A stretch of 64,000 nt of DNA from Corinectria fuckeliana. Taxonomy: Eukaryota > Ascomycota > Sordariomycetes > Hypocreales > Nectriaceae. The position numbers and the translations under genes were made by a program. The notes under the pieces are model-generated. The model was not told where the DNA came from, searched no databases, and saw only the letters and a program-made list of their open reading frames with translations. Shown one piece after another: positions 19,273 through 31,379 of the stretch (position 1 is its first letter; each line of letters opens with the position of its first letter). The stretch spans positions 232,702-296,701 of the forward strand of contig WPDH01000261.1 of NCBI GenBank assembly GCA_019137255.1, read 5' to 3'.

Positions 19273-22030
19273 ATGTCTGCGGCGTCCTCGCCTAACCCCG
19301 CCTCGAGCAGTGGCCAGCATTCCCTCCATCCCCCGCTGCGTTCGGCCCTCAAGAGCGACGACGATGGCGACCGCGCTTCGCCCGCCAGCGGTTCTCTCAA
19401 AGGTACGTCGCAATGCGTCTCATAACCGAAGTCCATTCCCTCCCTTCACTCCCCTGCGCTGCGCTGCCCTCAGCCTTGAGCCCCTGCGCAACTCAATCAT
19501 GCCGCATCTGCTGAGGCTGGCAACCAACTGGTGGGGACCCTGGTCCCTCTTATCAACAGTGTGGTGGCCATGCCATGCCATAATGTGGTGACCGAGCAGG
19601 GCCGCGACTGTTCGATGAGGTTGCCGTTGCCGTTCCCCGTGGCCCTTTTCTGCGCTCAAGTGAGTGCCTTCTCGCCTGTGACATCCCTTTCCCTTTCAAG
19701 TTTTTTGGTCGTCGTCGTTGAAATACGACGTTTGCCCCGACATATGGACATCATTACACGACAACCAGTCCACTGGACAGTTAGAATGGAGCTCACATGG
19801 AAAATAGCTGTGCAGATTGCCGACACCGAACCTGAGATTCAAATGCTCGAGGATGAGTCCCAGCCTATGAGACAGTTTCCCGCCGGCCCTAAGCGTCGCT
19901 TGAGTGGGAAGTCATCCAACTCTCAGCTGCCCAACACCTCCTCCAGGTCCTCCCCTAGTGAGAGCTCTTCGTCCATCCGACCACCCTTCGAAGACCATGC
20001 TCATCCTTCCCATCACCATCATCGCCGCCAATACTATAGTGAGAAACTGCTTGCCCAGGTTAATGACTGGCTGGAACATGAGAAGAGGAAGGCCACGGCT
20101 AGAAAACCAAAGCCCCGCCGGCGCAAGTCCAAGTCTCCTCCCAAGGATCAAGAGAGCGAGCGCCATACCCGCCATGACCAAGACCAGTCCGAGGATAGCC
20201 ACGCTCGGTCACAGTCTGTCGACTCCCAGTCTAGCGAAATCTCATTTGACCGACTCCAACGCATCCTCGAGGATTCCATGGCCCACATGGGCTTCAACGC
20301 AGTCCCGCACTTCAGCCCCAAGTTGACTCGCCCCCGACACCGCAAGTCCGTTTCACGCAGCTCGTTGCAGCGTGCAGCCTCGTCCGATACCGACTATGTC
20401 GATGGGGATGCTATTGTTCCAAGTTGCGATGCCTGGCTCGACAACTCAAAGACCATGAGCTACGAAGGCGGCGCTGCGAACTCAGAAGATACTGCATCGA
20501 CTTCCGACTCTAAGGTCAAGAAGGAACGTGAGGCTTGGCTTAGTTTCAAGAACGAAATCATCCGTATCGCTCATACGTTGAGACTCAAGGGATGGAGGCG
20601 AGTTCCCTTGGGCGGTGGCGACGGCATCTCCGTGGAGCGTCTAAGTGGTGCTCTGACCAACGCTGTCTATGTCGTGTCCCCTCCTGCAGACCTGTCCGAG
20701 TCGGAGGGCAAGAACCCCCCTCCAAAGCTCCTCCTCCGCGTCTATGGGCCCCAAGTTGAACACCTCATTGATCGAGAAAACGAGCTCCAGGTCCTTCAGA
20801 GACTCGCACGGAAGAGAATTGGACCACGTTTACTAGGGACTTTCCAGAACGGTCGCTTCGAACAATTCTTCAACGCCATTACATTGACGCCGCCGGATCT
20901 CCGAGACCAGTACATTTCCAAGCAGATTGCCAAACGTATGCGAGAGCTCCACGATGGCATCGATCTTCTGCCGCATGAGAGGGAGAATGGACCAACCGTA
21001 TGGAAGAATTGGGACCAATGGCTAGAGAATGTTGAGCGGATCATTACCTTTCTTGACAATCAAATTGAAACGGAGACACATCCTGCACAAACAGACTCTA
21101 TTGTACATGCATGGAAGGCAAACGGCTACATATGCGGCGCCCCTTGGGCGACGTTTAGGGAACTAGTGGTCAAGTATCGAGCTCACCTCGAGAGTTTCTA
21201 CAACGGTCGGAAGGATATCAACAACAGGCTCGTTTTCGCTCACAGTGATGTAAGGAGACACAATAATCCAATGCTGGACACCTTGCTTATCATGCGAACC
21301 ACAGACCCAATACGGTAACATCCTTCGAATTCGACCAGATGATGAAAAGTCGCCGTTGCTCCAACCCGCCAACCAGCACAAGCAGCTCATTGTCATTGAT
21401 TTCGAATACGCGGGCGCAAATCCTCCCGGGATTGAGTTTGCGAACCATTTCACAGAGTGGACCTACAACTACCACGATCCTGTCAACGCGCACGCTTGCA
21501 ACGAGCGGCGATACCCCAATCTTGAGGAGCAGAAGCGGTTCCTCAAGGCCTACGTCGATCACAGGCCCCGATTCCCACCAGGCAACGGCTCGACCCCCCG
21601 ACTGGCACCCTCGGATGGAGGCCTCTCAAGCGGCGCTTCGACACCGATTGTTCAAGCCCATCCTGGCACCACCAGCTCAAGCTCCATCGTCGACTTCATG
21701 CTTGATGCCCGCGTACCCCCTGGCGGATGGACCGCTGCAGAGCGCGCCAACGAGGAGCACAGCGACCAGCGTGTGCAGGAGCTGCTGGAGGAGACGCAGC
21801 TGTGGCGTCCTGCCAACCACCTCATGTGGGTTGCTTGGGGTCTCGTGCAGGCCAAAATCCCTGACCTCGATGACTCAATCACTGAGGAAGATTTGGGTCC
21901 GGATGAGTTTGATTACCTGAGGTATACCCAGGACCGAGCCTTGTTCTTTTGGGGTGACTGTGTGCAGATGGGGCTGGTGAAGACCGAGGACTTGCCCGTG
22001 ACGCTGCGGGAGAGGGTGAAGATTGTGTAG
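19273..22030 (+). CDS. CKI1: Choline kinase (choline/ethanolamine kinase family)
   Basis: Cytosolic enzyme that phosphorylates choline with ATP, the first step of the Kennedy (CDP-choline) pathway. Three exons (19273-19402, 19808-21249, 21305-22030) give 765 residues. Intron 2 splices precisely into the catalytic loop, restoring FAHSDTQYGN (Brenner-type HxD with Asp524 and Asn529). The magnesium motif follows in VIDFEYAG (Asp556), with NHFTEW after it. The N-terminal 280 residues are a Ser/Arg/Lys-rich, probably disordered and phosphorylated extension absent from animal enzymes but common in fungi. Intron 1 is unusually long (405 nt; donor GTACGT, branch CTCAC, acceptor AATAG) and is the least certain part. 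The downstream frame stays open back into this intron, so an alternative start is possible. Confidence 0.88.
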
Positions 22031-22343
22031 CGCGAAATGGTTCATGATCTTTCGTAACTGGCGATGAAACGAAGAGGCTGGTATAATAGACCTAGGAGAC
22101 AAGGCCATGAGATTGCTGACGAGGCCTCAACGCCAATCATTTTCTTGTTGTTGTAGCTGCTTTAAATGTTCTTATCAACCATAGAAGTAACTAGAAAATT
22201 TGGAAGATAGTTTGATTCTTTGCGAGTTTGTTGCTATATGTTTCTATCACATTTCATTGTATGTGGAAATTGAGGTGAGACTTACCATACCATGCTCACA
22301 ACAGTATAGTAGCTAGACTGTAAAAGTTTGTCACAACACAGGT
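22031..22343. other. Convergent intergenic region, choline kinase / Ank-BTB
   Basis: This AT-rich stretch of 313 bases should hold both 3' UTRs. Nothing else was recognised. Confidence 0.5.
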
Positions 22344-24223
22344 CTAAGCATCGAGCTTTAGGCGGTCTAGCATGGCGTCTATCTTGCCGAGTAGGATCTG
22401 ATAGTTGATAGCGTCGGACGCAAATTCATCCTCTGCCACCTCGCCATCAAGTGTGCGCACCATGTCTGCTTTCCGTGAGTCTCCCGCCTCTGTCTGACTC
22501 TCGACACCATTTGAGGCTCCGTCAACTTCTGGGACGGCAGAGGGCGCATCACCATCTGTTGAAGTCGCCTGTTCGGCCAAGACCGCGGCCAGTTGGGCGT
22601 CTATCTCGCCTTCCTCATCCATCATCTCGTCGAGGCCGGCGTCTTCGAAGCGCAGGCGGAAGCGATCAGAGAGGTAGTATCGGATGTCGTCGAGGAGCTC
22701 GATGGTGTCTGTTTCTTCGCGTGTGCGTAGGCGCTGGGCGCTCTCGTTGATGAGGTCCTGGAAGTCTGGTTCGTCGATGTAGTTTTCCAGGCGGTAGGCG
22801 AGGTACCTGGCTGCAAACTCCTCGAGACGTTGGACGCGCAGGTCCCATGCCGCGTGGATGACGTCGTAGATGTTGATGGGCTCCATCTCTACTTGTGCCG
22901 AAGCCTCCTCCTTGGCCTGGTCCTCATCGCCATTCGCTTCGTGGGCGTGTGTCCGGTCGACGAGAAGGTTGGACGTGCCGCTGCCGAGCGTGCTGATGGC
23001 AACGGCGGCTTTCGTCTTGAGGTTGTCGAGGAACAGCATGTCGGCGGCGTAGAGCAGGTCCAGCGCGTGCTCGAGCGGGCACGCGACCGTCTCGGTGTAT
23101 AGGAAGGCGAGGATGATCTCGAGCACGGCTGGCGTGCAGTCGACGGTGATGACGCGCAGGTGCTCGGCGCGCTGCGACTCGACGTAGTCGCCCGAGAACA
23201 TCTTCTGAAAGTACTCGCTGCGGATGAGCATGGCCTTGTGCGCGGGATAGAGGACCGACTTCCTCTTCTTGGCGGGCTCTGCGCCGTCGCTGGCCGGGCC
23301 GATGGGGATGGTGGTGGCGATGAAAGCTTCGTCGGGTTCGGCGTCGCTCGGCTCGTCGGCGCGGAGGAGTACGTCGGCGAACATGGCGTTGCCGTGCTGC
23401 CACTTGACGTCCTTGACGCGGTCGGTATCCACCACCATCTTGTGGCCCCTGACGCTGCGCTGGAAGAAGGCCTCCAGCTGTTCCCTCGCGCGCTCAACCT
23501 CGTCCTGGTACCGCTGGCGCGCGAGCCGTCGGTCGGTCCCCGCGAGGATGGCCTCCCACAGCTGCTCGACCTCGAGCTGCTTGCTGATCCTGTCGAGGCC
23601 CTTGACGATGTCCTCCTCCGAGGACGCGGTGCCGGGGGGCGCCAGGTCGCGCGGCACCTCGCCGAGGTAGAGGTAGCACAGGACGATCTGGAAGGCCTCG
23701 GGCGGGACGGCGTCGGCGAGCCTCAGCGTGGCGGTGGCGGGGGCCGCGGCGAGCTTGCGGCGGAAGTAGGGCGAGCGGGAGGCGAGGAGGAACTTATGCA
23801 GCTCGAAGGAGCGGGCGCCGGCGACGAGGGCGACGTCGGCCGTGGGCGGGCTCGCGCGGCCCAGCAGCGTCGAGATGTGCGCGGTCCAGTAGACGTAGGG
23901 GTCGGAGGACTTGGAGAAGTCGTACTGCAGGAGGAGGTTGCGGATGCGGTCGTTGAGGGCGTTGTAGATGCAGCGCTCGCCCTGGAAGGTGTTGCGTTCG
24001 GCGAGGGCGCCTGGATGTGTGCGCGCGAGTGTGTAAGTGAGAGAGTGAGAGAGGGAGAGGGAGAGGCGTAGCTAGCCTCTCATGAGCAGGTGAGTTTCAC
24101 GACGTACCCGACTCTAACAGAAGCTGGACAAGCTCATAGTGTCCACAGAGACTGGCCTGCCACCTCGTCAGGATCCTGTTCACGCATCGTCTCACCCCGC
24201 GTCACCGAATCTCGTCAAACCCG

Positions 24224-24256
<33 letters not shown>

Positions 24257-24516
24257 NNCCCACCCCCCCCCCCCCCCCCCCCCCCGGCACCTACAATAAT
24301 CAGGGGCGTGTAGTCGAAGCGGTCCTTGCCATTGATGTTGACGCCCCGGCTGATGAGCTCCTGGCATGTTCGCAGATCGCCGCGGCGGCAGGCTGCCAGG
24401 AACTCGTGGAACTCCGGGCTGTCGTCCAGCGGGTTCTCATCGCGAAGGAGGCCGCTCTTGATGAGGATTGCCTCCTGGGCGAGGGCGCCCTCGAGCTCGT
24501 CCTTGCGGAGGACCAT
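22344..24516 (-). CDS. Ankyrin repeat and double BTB/POZ protein (ABTB1-like)
   Basis: Probable adaptor, perhaps for a Cullin-3 ubiquitin ligase. Three exons (24516-24295, 24156-24108, 24010-22344) give 645 residues. The 49-nt middle exon completes the ankyrin repeats: PLII joins ASLCGHYELVQLLLESG, then GALAERNTFQGERC. A first BTB domain lies at about 147-215 (FELHKFLLASRSPYFRRKL, AFQIVLCYLYLGEV). A long helix follows, then a second BTB at about 300-405 (FADVLLRADE, YPAHKAMLIRSEYFQKMFSG, AVLEIILAFLYTET). The C-terminus is acidic, then helical (LLGKIDAMLDRLKLDA). The order Ank-BTB-BTB matches ABTB1/BPOZ. Donors are GTAGGT and GTACGT; the acceptors are GGCAG and TCCAG. Intron 1 contains a poly-C tract with NN, so its true length is unknown, but the coding exons appear intact. 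Confidence 0.85.
24226..24285. repeat. Poly-C tract with NN, probable contig join
   Basis: A run of C interrupted by NN at 24257-24258 and one A. It lies inside intron 1 of the Ank-BTB gene. Such a run with two Ns looks like an unresolved gap rather than true sequence. Confidence 0.85.
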
Positions 24517-25267
24517 GGTGGTGGTGGCAGTGGTGGATGGGGAGGATCAATACTAGTTCGGCGGACAATATGAGAATACAAGCGTTTCCCGTATAACATG
24601 AGTAGTTAAGTATTTCTTCAAATATATTTATAGACTGGATGATTATTAAAGCAACCTTCCGAGACTCGTTTCCGTCCTCCCCTCCAAGACCCCTCCAAAA
24701 AGTCGCCATCACCAATCCCGCCTCCATACCACAACCAATCACGGACTTCGGCTCCCTGCTAGTCCCGCCGCCTTTCTCCGACGTCATCTTATCTCCGCCG
24801 GCCGAGTCCTTATCGATAAGCCCTCAATTCCCATTCCTCCCGGCTTTTCTCCGGCAAGGCCTCAGCAACCCGCAAGGACCACACCACTTAAAGGCCGTTG
24901 CCATGGCACCCGCGCTAAGTGTTTACTTTCCAATGAGTGCTCGCCAAATGGGGGAGACGAACAAGGATCCGGCGCCAGTGGAGGTACACGACAACCAAAC
25001 CTCGAAACGCATCAACCCTCCACCGCTCTCTTCTTCTCCTTCCCCTTGACCGTGAGCAACAAACAACCGAGTTCGCTACTAACAACAGCAGGGTTTTCTG
25101 TCTTGAGTTTTTGTTTTCTTTTGCTTTCTTGTTACACCGTCGTCGTCGTATTTCACCATACCCACCAGCTATCGAAACCAGAGTCGCGATCGTGAACCCA
25201 AGCCTGAGAGAGAGCTTGCTGCATGGGTTAAGAGTCACTACGGTAGTTGACCGTGAATTGTATCATC
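24517..25267. promoter_or_regulatory. Shared divergent promoter, Ank-BTB / nimA, with uORFs
   Basis: This 751-base region lies between two outward start codons. The nimA-side leader is CT-rich at 25020-25170. It carries several upstream ATGs, including a short frame from about 24903 (MAPALSVYF...) and the two-codon frame at 25223-25231. Confidence 0.55.
25223..25231 (+). promoter_or_regulatory. Minimal uORF (ATG GGT TAA) before nimA
   Basis: ATG-GGT-TAA lies 36 bases before the nimA start codon. If the leader is transcribed this far, it would be a two-codon upstream ORF able to lower translation. Whether it lies in the mRNA is inferred. Confidence 0.45.
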
Positions 25268-27616
25268 ATGTCTTCCGAGGACAAGTACGAAACACTGGAG
25301 AAGATTGGTAAGTCTCCTTCTTCCCCCGGCGGCAACACGCAGCACAACGGCATTTAGCCTTGCCCGGTTCTCTCGCCGCTGAGACTAACCAATTCACGCT
25401 CGCAGGCCATGGCTCCTTTGGCATTATCCGCAAGGTCCGGCGCAAGACCGACGGCTTCATCATGTGCCGCAAGGAAATCTCGTACCTCCGCATGTCCCAG
25501 AAGGAGCGCGAGCAGCTCCACGCCGAGTTCCAGATCCTCTCGCACCTCCGCCACGACAACATCGTCGCCTACTACCACCGCGAGCACCTCAAGGTCAGCC
25601 AGGACCTCCACCTCTACATGGAGTACTGCGGCAACGGCGACCTGGGCCGCGTCATCAAGGACCTGTCGCTCAAGGGCCAGCGCGCCCAGGAGAGCTTCGT
25701 CTGGAGCATCTTCAGCCAGCTCGTCATGGCGCTGTACCGGTGCCACTACGGTGTCGACCCGCCCGAGGTTGGCGGCAACGTGCTGGGCTTGATCCAGGGG
25801 AACGCTTCGGGAGGGCCCAAGGTGCCGGCCGGAACCATGACGATTCTGCACCGAGATTTGAAGCCCGAGAATGGTGAGCAGGCCGGGACAATTGGTTTCG
25901 AATAGCACTAACACTGCGTCAGTCTTCCTCGGCGAGGACAACTCGGTCAAGCTGGGCGACTTTGGTCTCTCCAAGATGATCAAGTCCCACGACTTCGCCT
26001 CCACCTACGTCGGGACGCCCTTCTATATGTCGCCCGAAATCTGCGCCGCCGAGAAGTACACGCTCAAGTCGGACATCTGGTCCCTTGGCTGCATAATCTA
26101 CGAGCTCTGCGCCCGCGAGCCGCCGTTCAACGCCAAGACACACTTCCAGCTCGTCCAGAAGATCAAGGAGGGCAAGTTCCCCGCGCTGCCGGACGTGTAC
26201 TCGCCGGAGCTGGGCCAGGTCATCAAGGACTGCCTCCGAGTCAACCCGGACCGGAGGCCCGATACGGCGCTGCTGCTGAACCTGCCCGTCGTCAAGCTGA
26301 TGCGGAAGGAGAAGGAGGTGGTGGACGTGAACAAGAACCTCAAGGCCCGGGAGGACGCTCTCCGCAAGAAGGAGAGGGAGATTGGCGAGAGGATGGCCAA
26401 CCTAGAGCTCGAGAGGGATCTCATCCGGGAGGAGCTGGACTCTTCGATGAGGAGGGAGTGGGAGCTCAAGGCGCGTCTGGAGATTGACCGCCTGGCCAAC
26501 GCCGAGATGGAGCGGCTGCAGAAGCGGTTCGAGGAGGAGGTCCAGGCGCGCGTCGAGGCCGAGCTGCAGAGGAAGACGGTGTCGTTTGCGCCAGCCAGGC
26601 CGACGAGCCGCCACGACGAGGAGATCCCGGCGCTCAGCAGGCCCGACTACCCGCAGTCGTCGGTCGGCACCAGCGGAGACGAGTTCCCCTCCACCACGGA
26701 CATCTCCGAGTACTCCATCGACAGCCCGGACAGCTCGCGGGAGGCCAGGAAGCCGGCCCGCACGCCGTTCGGCCGGGCGCAGACCATGTTTGTGGGAAAC
26801 GCCGCCGGCACGCCCATGGACATTGAGATGGGCTCGCCCAGCCCCATCGCCATCGCGTCGCTGTCGCTGTCGCCGCGACGCAACGGGGCCACCAAGGCTC
26901 CCACGCACAACCCGGGCAACATCTTCGCCGCCAACGCCAACGGTAGCGCCAGCGCCAACGACGCGCGGTGGGACCTCCCGCCGCGCGACGCCTTCACGGA
27001 CTCGGAGGACGAGGACGTCATCCCGTCGCCGACGCGCAACATCCGGTCGTCCAAGAACCCCTTCACCTCCAAGACGCGCCCGGTGCTCACGTCGCAGAAG
27101 TCGTGTCCCATCAACCGCCTCAAGCCGAAGGCGTCCAACCCGGGCCTCGTGTCCAAGTGCACCATGGCGCCGCTCGAGCCCGGCGCGCGGTCGCCCCACC
27201 GCCGCCTCAGCAAGATCCCCTCTGCGGCGACGCTCCAGACGGACAGCAGCAGCAGCAGCGGCAACAGCAGCGGAAGCGGTGGCAGCAGCAGCAGCAGCAG
27301 CAGCAGTTCCGGCCTGACGCGCAAGTCGTCGCTGAAGAAGAGCGGCGACGAGGCCCTCGGCAAGGTGGCGGCCAAGAACAACATCAAGGGCCGCACGCTG
27401 GTCGAGCTGCAGCAGGCCCGCGCGGGCGGCCGTCCGCTCAGCGCCGTCGTCTTGCCCAGCACGGGCGAGAACGTGAGCCCCAAGCGGGCGTTCCGCGAGC
27501 GTCTGGGTCTCGAGCGCAAGTCGAGCGGCGACGAGCCCGTTGCGGTCTGGGACCCGGAGCGCGACGAGATGCCGAGTCCGTTCCTCGTTCGCGCGCGGCG
27601 CATCGCCAGGGTTTAG
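25268..27616 (+). CDS. nimA: NIMA-family G2/M serine/threonine kinase
   Basis: Mitotic entry kinase (Aspergillus NIMA, Neurospora NIM-1, yeast Kin3, fission yeast Fin1 family), nuclear and spindle-pole associated. Three exons (25268-25307, 25406-25873, 25923-27616) give 733 residues. The first exon is only 40 nt and splits the glycine loop, restored as IGHGSFG at 13-19. The catalytic loop HRDLKPEN is at 162-169, DFG at 182-184 and the activation segment reads STYVGTPFYMSPE. A 35-residue insertion before the catalytic loop (from CHYGVDPPEV) is typical of fungal NIMA. A coiled coil follows at about 303-390. The tail is disordered, basic and Ser/Pro-rich, with a poly-Ser tract at about 610-632 and many SP/TP sites suited to Cdk control. 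Donors are GTAAGT and GTGAGC, and a CTAAC branch is seen in both introns. Confidence 0.93.
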
Positions 27617-28598
27617 TCGGCCTCGGTGCTGGCCGGTTGAAGTTGCCCCTATTTTAATGAAGCGGAGAGAGGGAAAGAGAAGAGGAGAGGAGAGGAGAGG
27701 AGAAGCAAGGGTGATGTTGCTGAAGGAGAATACCACGCAGGGGCACGAACAACCACAGACATCTGTCTATTTTACCCTTTCTTTTGTCTCATTTATTTTA
27801 TTTTACAGAACGAGCTGGTAGAGCTGGAGCAACCAGTTAGACAGTCCGGGAGAAAGGGGGTGGGCTTTGTATCACGTTGAATGACGCGGTGGAGGGTGAC
27901 GGGTGCTCTGATGAAAGGGCGATTTGGAAACTTGGCATGGAAACATACTGGAAACCTTGGGAAAGGGGATTGATTATGCGGGCGTTTGGGCGTACGAGGA
28001 AAGCAGCATGTTCAACGGTTGTCTTTCTCTTCCCTCCCCATTTTATGCTGTGGCTTGGATTCTGGGATGAAGGAACAAAGGGCGGGATGGATTGGCATCT
28101 TTTTTCCCATAACGGTCGATAGGGCGTTGGAAGCTGTTTGCCAGGATTATTGCTTTTGTACATTTGTTCTAGACGTTGTAGAAAAGACTACGTCCAACGA
28201 ATGCTGCAGTATGCATTGGGGAGAGTGGTTAAGTGAGCAGACGTGTTTAGACTTGACTGTACGAGTAGGTATTCATGTATAGCCTAATGGTAGTAGCATA
28301 TCTCCTTGTTGGGAGTTTCAAGCTTCAAGAAATATTGGACCGAAGGTCCCTTAAACTCCAACAGCTGGTCTACGCCGGAAACTCCATCACTCAGTCGTCA
28401 CTGTTCGAAGCAGTGGGTTGATGTTGACCCCGCGGTCCCCCAGCCTGTGCCTCAAGTGATTTGTCATATCGGCTAGACGTATCCTCCGTAGACTGGTCAA
28501 GGTCTTAAAGAAATCTACACACGCCAGTGGGACTCAGGCACGTATTGGCTACTGACTATTCTACTTGCTCCTGTGTTGACCCCCCGCGTCCTGTAGAT
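27617..28598. other. Intergenic region downstream of nimA
   Basis: This region begins with an AGGAG-type purine repeat at about 27680-27703 and should include the nimA 3' UTR and the promoter of the next gene. No gene was recognised. Confidence 0.5.
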
Positions 28599-29726
28599 AT
28601 GGTCCAGTCCTGGGTTCTCAACGCCCAGAGCGGCGACCTCTCGGGGCTCGTCCTTGGAGAGTCTAAGTCAAGGGAGCTCAGCGACAACGAGGTCCTCGTC
28701 GACCTGCGCGCTGCGTCGCTCAACTATCGCGAGCTGGCCATTGCAAAGGTAAGCGTGTGCACTCCATCCCTCTACTCCAAGGCCGCGGCCGCTCATCGAG
28801 TGTAGGGCATGTTTGGTCTGAAGGCCCCCGGGGGTGTCGTGCCTGGCTCCGACGGAGCCGGCGTGGTCTTGGAGGTCGGCAGCCGCGTCGCCTCCCTCAA
28901 GCCGGGCGACAAGGTCGTCACGCACATGCTCCCGCAGGACTTCCCCGGCGACACGCTGCCGCCCATCCGCGACACCACGCTTCCCACCATGGCCCACGTC
29001 TGCGCCGGCCTGGGCCACGGCATGGACGGCACGCTCGCGAGCCGCGGCGTCTTCCCGGAGACGTGCCTCGTCGGGTTCGACGGCGGGCTGACGTTCGAGC
29101 AGGCCGCCACGCTGACCTGCTCGGGCCTCACGGCGTGGAACGCGCTGACGGGGCTGGCGGGGAGGGCCGTCGCGAAGGGGGACTGGGTGCTCGTCCAGGG
29201 CAGCGGCGGGGTGAGCGTCGCGGCGCTGCAGCTCGCCGTGGCCGCGGGCGCCACCGTCGTCGCCACGACCAGCAGCGCGGACAAGGCGGCGCGGCTGCGG
29301 CGCCTCGGGGCGAGCCGCACCGTCGACTACCGCGCGACGCCGGGTTGGGGCGCGGCGGCCAGGCAGCTGACGCCGGGCGGGCGCGGCTTCGACACCGTCG
29401 TCGACGTGGCGGGCGACGCCACGCTCGGCGAATCGCTGCAGGCGGTGCGGCTGGACGGCGTGGTGGCGCTGGTGGGCATGGTCGGGAGCGGCGCGGCGGC
29501 CGCAGCGGTGCCGCTGATGGACGTGCTGGGGGCCGTCTGCGTAGTCCGGGGCGTGCTCCTGGGCACGAGGGCGATGATGCGGGAGCTGGTTGCGTTTGTG
29601 TCGGCGGAGCGTGTGCGGCCTGCGCTGGACGGCGTGGTGTTTGGGCTGGGCGAGGTGGAGGCGGCGTACCGGCGGCTGGAGCAGCAGAAGCACTTTTCCA
29701 AGATTGTGATTCGGATTTCCGAGTAG
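28599..29726 (+). CDS. Zinc-less medium-chain dehydrogenase/reductase (quinone-reductase-like)
   Basis: NAD(P)-dependent oxidoreductase of the MDR superfamily, probably cytosolic. Two exons (28599-28748, 28806-29726) with a GTAAGC donor and GTGTAG acceptor give 356 residues. The GroES-like half contains SLNYRELAIAKGMFG and PGSDGAGVVLEVGSRV. The cysteine and histidine zinc ligands are absent, unlike in the dehydrogenase at 16.8 kb. The Rossmann half has LVQGSGGVSVAALQLAVAAG (GxGGV type) and VDVAGDATLGESLQAV. It ends with FSKIVIRISE, typical of the fungal group related to fission yeast zinc-type alcohol dehydrogenase-like proteins. Coding GC is very high. The substrate cannot be told from the sequence. 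Confidence 0.86.
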
Positions 29727-30056
29727 TCTACCGAGCGAGGGCCTGCGAGCAGTGTGATCTATCTCGAGATAGATAGGTAGGTAGGTAGGTATCTACTCAC
29801 AAGAGGCATGCACCTCTAACACGCTGTCGATATTGTGGACCCCAACGATCGATGGGCGTGCAGGTATTCCTACTTAGATATCTAGACCTACGTACAAGTG
29901 GCCATCTTAGCTTAGCACCATCCATAGCAATGATTTCCTTTCCGAGTCCAGTAAACCTGTCAAGCACACGATTAGTGTCCAACGACATGTCAATAAACCC
30001 TTCTCTTCCCCTCAAAACTAGCCCGTAGCTGAATTCCCCAATCGGGGAATCGCATC

Positions 30057-30104
<48 letters not shown>

Positions 30105-31379
30105 NNAACCCCACCCCCCCCCCCCCCCCCCCCCCGGACTCGCTCACACCCAATGACAGCCCAGCATTCAGACGCAAAAGCCCATTAAGGCGCCGGCGTC
30201 TCATTACACCACACCACCAACTTACGGAGGCCATCCACAACTTCGCATGCTCCAGGCAGTTGCATGGAAGAAGCCAGCAAGCACCATGGTCCGAGCCGTC
30301 CCATCGCTTCCAGCGGAACCCGAAAACGAATGCCATCTTCTCCCACCTCCCTGACGATAGCCAAGGCATATCTACATGATTGCCCCCCCCTCCCCCCACC
30401 AATGCCAGCCTCACTAAACCACTACGTACCAGCGGGACCAGCACAATCGTCATCCGCCGCGTTGGGCAGCATTGCGTCTCACCCGTTTTCGAAACGACCA
30501 CTCGCTCGGGCCACGCAGCACGTCGCCCATGCGCGTCGAGCTGCACCCCAGGCCAGTCGTTGACGGCAGGGCGGTGCGTGATGGGGGAATGTTGCGAAGC
30601 TACCACAGCGCCGTTGAAGCCAGGTTGACCTCACAGCTCACAGCTGCATGCATGCCTCACGGCAAGACGACACAACACGGGCAGGGCAGACACAGGACGC
30701 AGTCAGTCTCGAGTCAGGTCATCCATTGCTGTTTTGGTCTTTATGTCGCCAAGCTAAAATTTATATTCTGAGTAATTCAACACAATAAAGGGGGTATTTT
30801 CATACAGTAAAAAGAAAAAACACATTGACCCAACAGTTTCGCAAATACGGTGAGGGTGAACAAGTGCATAAACACCAGTAGGCCTAAAAGGCCCGAGTCT
30901 GTCATCCAGCAAGGCCCATCGAAGCGATATAAGGGGAGGGATCAACGCCAAGTAGCCACCAATCCGTAAAAATAATCAAAAAAGCCAACAAACAAACATT
31001 AACCAGCCGTGAGGCCAATCCCGTCTTACGTAGCCGCGAGGCCCGTCAATCTTCCAATACCCACAATCCAGGCGCCCCCGTTAGAATCCAAGTCGTACGG
31101 TCTCAAGTGATGACCAGGAGGCGAACTGCCTTCCAGTCGTCGAGTGTTTGTCGATGCGTGTGTGCGTGCATGGCGGTCCTGTGTAAACCCGCGCAGGAAC
31201 ATCACCTTTCCCTCCAATCTGTGTAGATGTTTTTCTTTTTTTGGTAAATAGTGAATCCGTATTTTTGTAACCAGTTCTTTGTGTTTCATCCCCCGATCCG
31301 GATGGATGAAGTCCTGCTTTCTGGGGGATAACGTTTGTTTCGGTTGTCAGGTGCTGAGGGAGAGGGGGTGGTGGTTCGT
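29727..31379. other. Intergenic region with GATA/GGTA repeat and poly-C tract
   Basis: The MDR and coiled-coil genes converge here. A short GATA then GGTA microsatellite lies at about 29766-29790 and a gap-like C tract at 30058-30135. Frames on either strand (for example 30264-30563) lack motifs. Confidence 0.5.
30058..30135. repeat. Poly-C tract with NN, probable contig join
   Basis: A long C run with NN at 30105-30106 followed by AACCCCACCCC and more C. Probably an unresolved assembly join. Confidence 0.85.

Noticed and set aside
22889..24071. Long frames on both strands over the Ank-BTB gene
   Set aside because: Shadows of the GC-rich coding exon; the BTB frame explains the sequence.
26402..27736. 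444-codon antisense frame over nimA
   Set aside because: A GC-rich shadow of the kinase gene; Arg/Ala/Gly-rich text without motifs.
28220..28280. tRNA-like A-box text (GAGTGGTTAAG)
   Set aside because: No B-box (GGTTCRANNCC) at the right distance and no acceptor stem.
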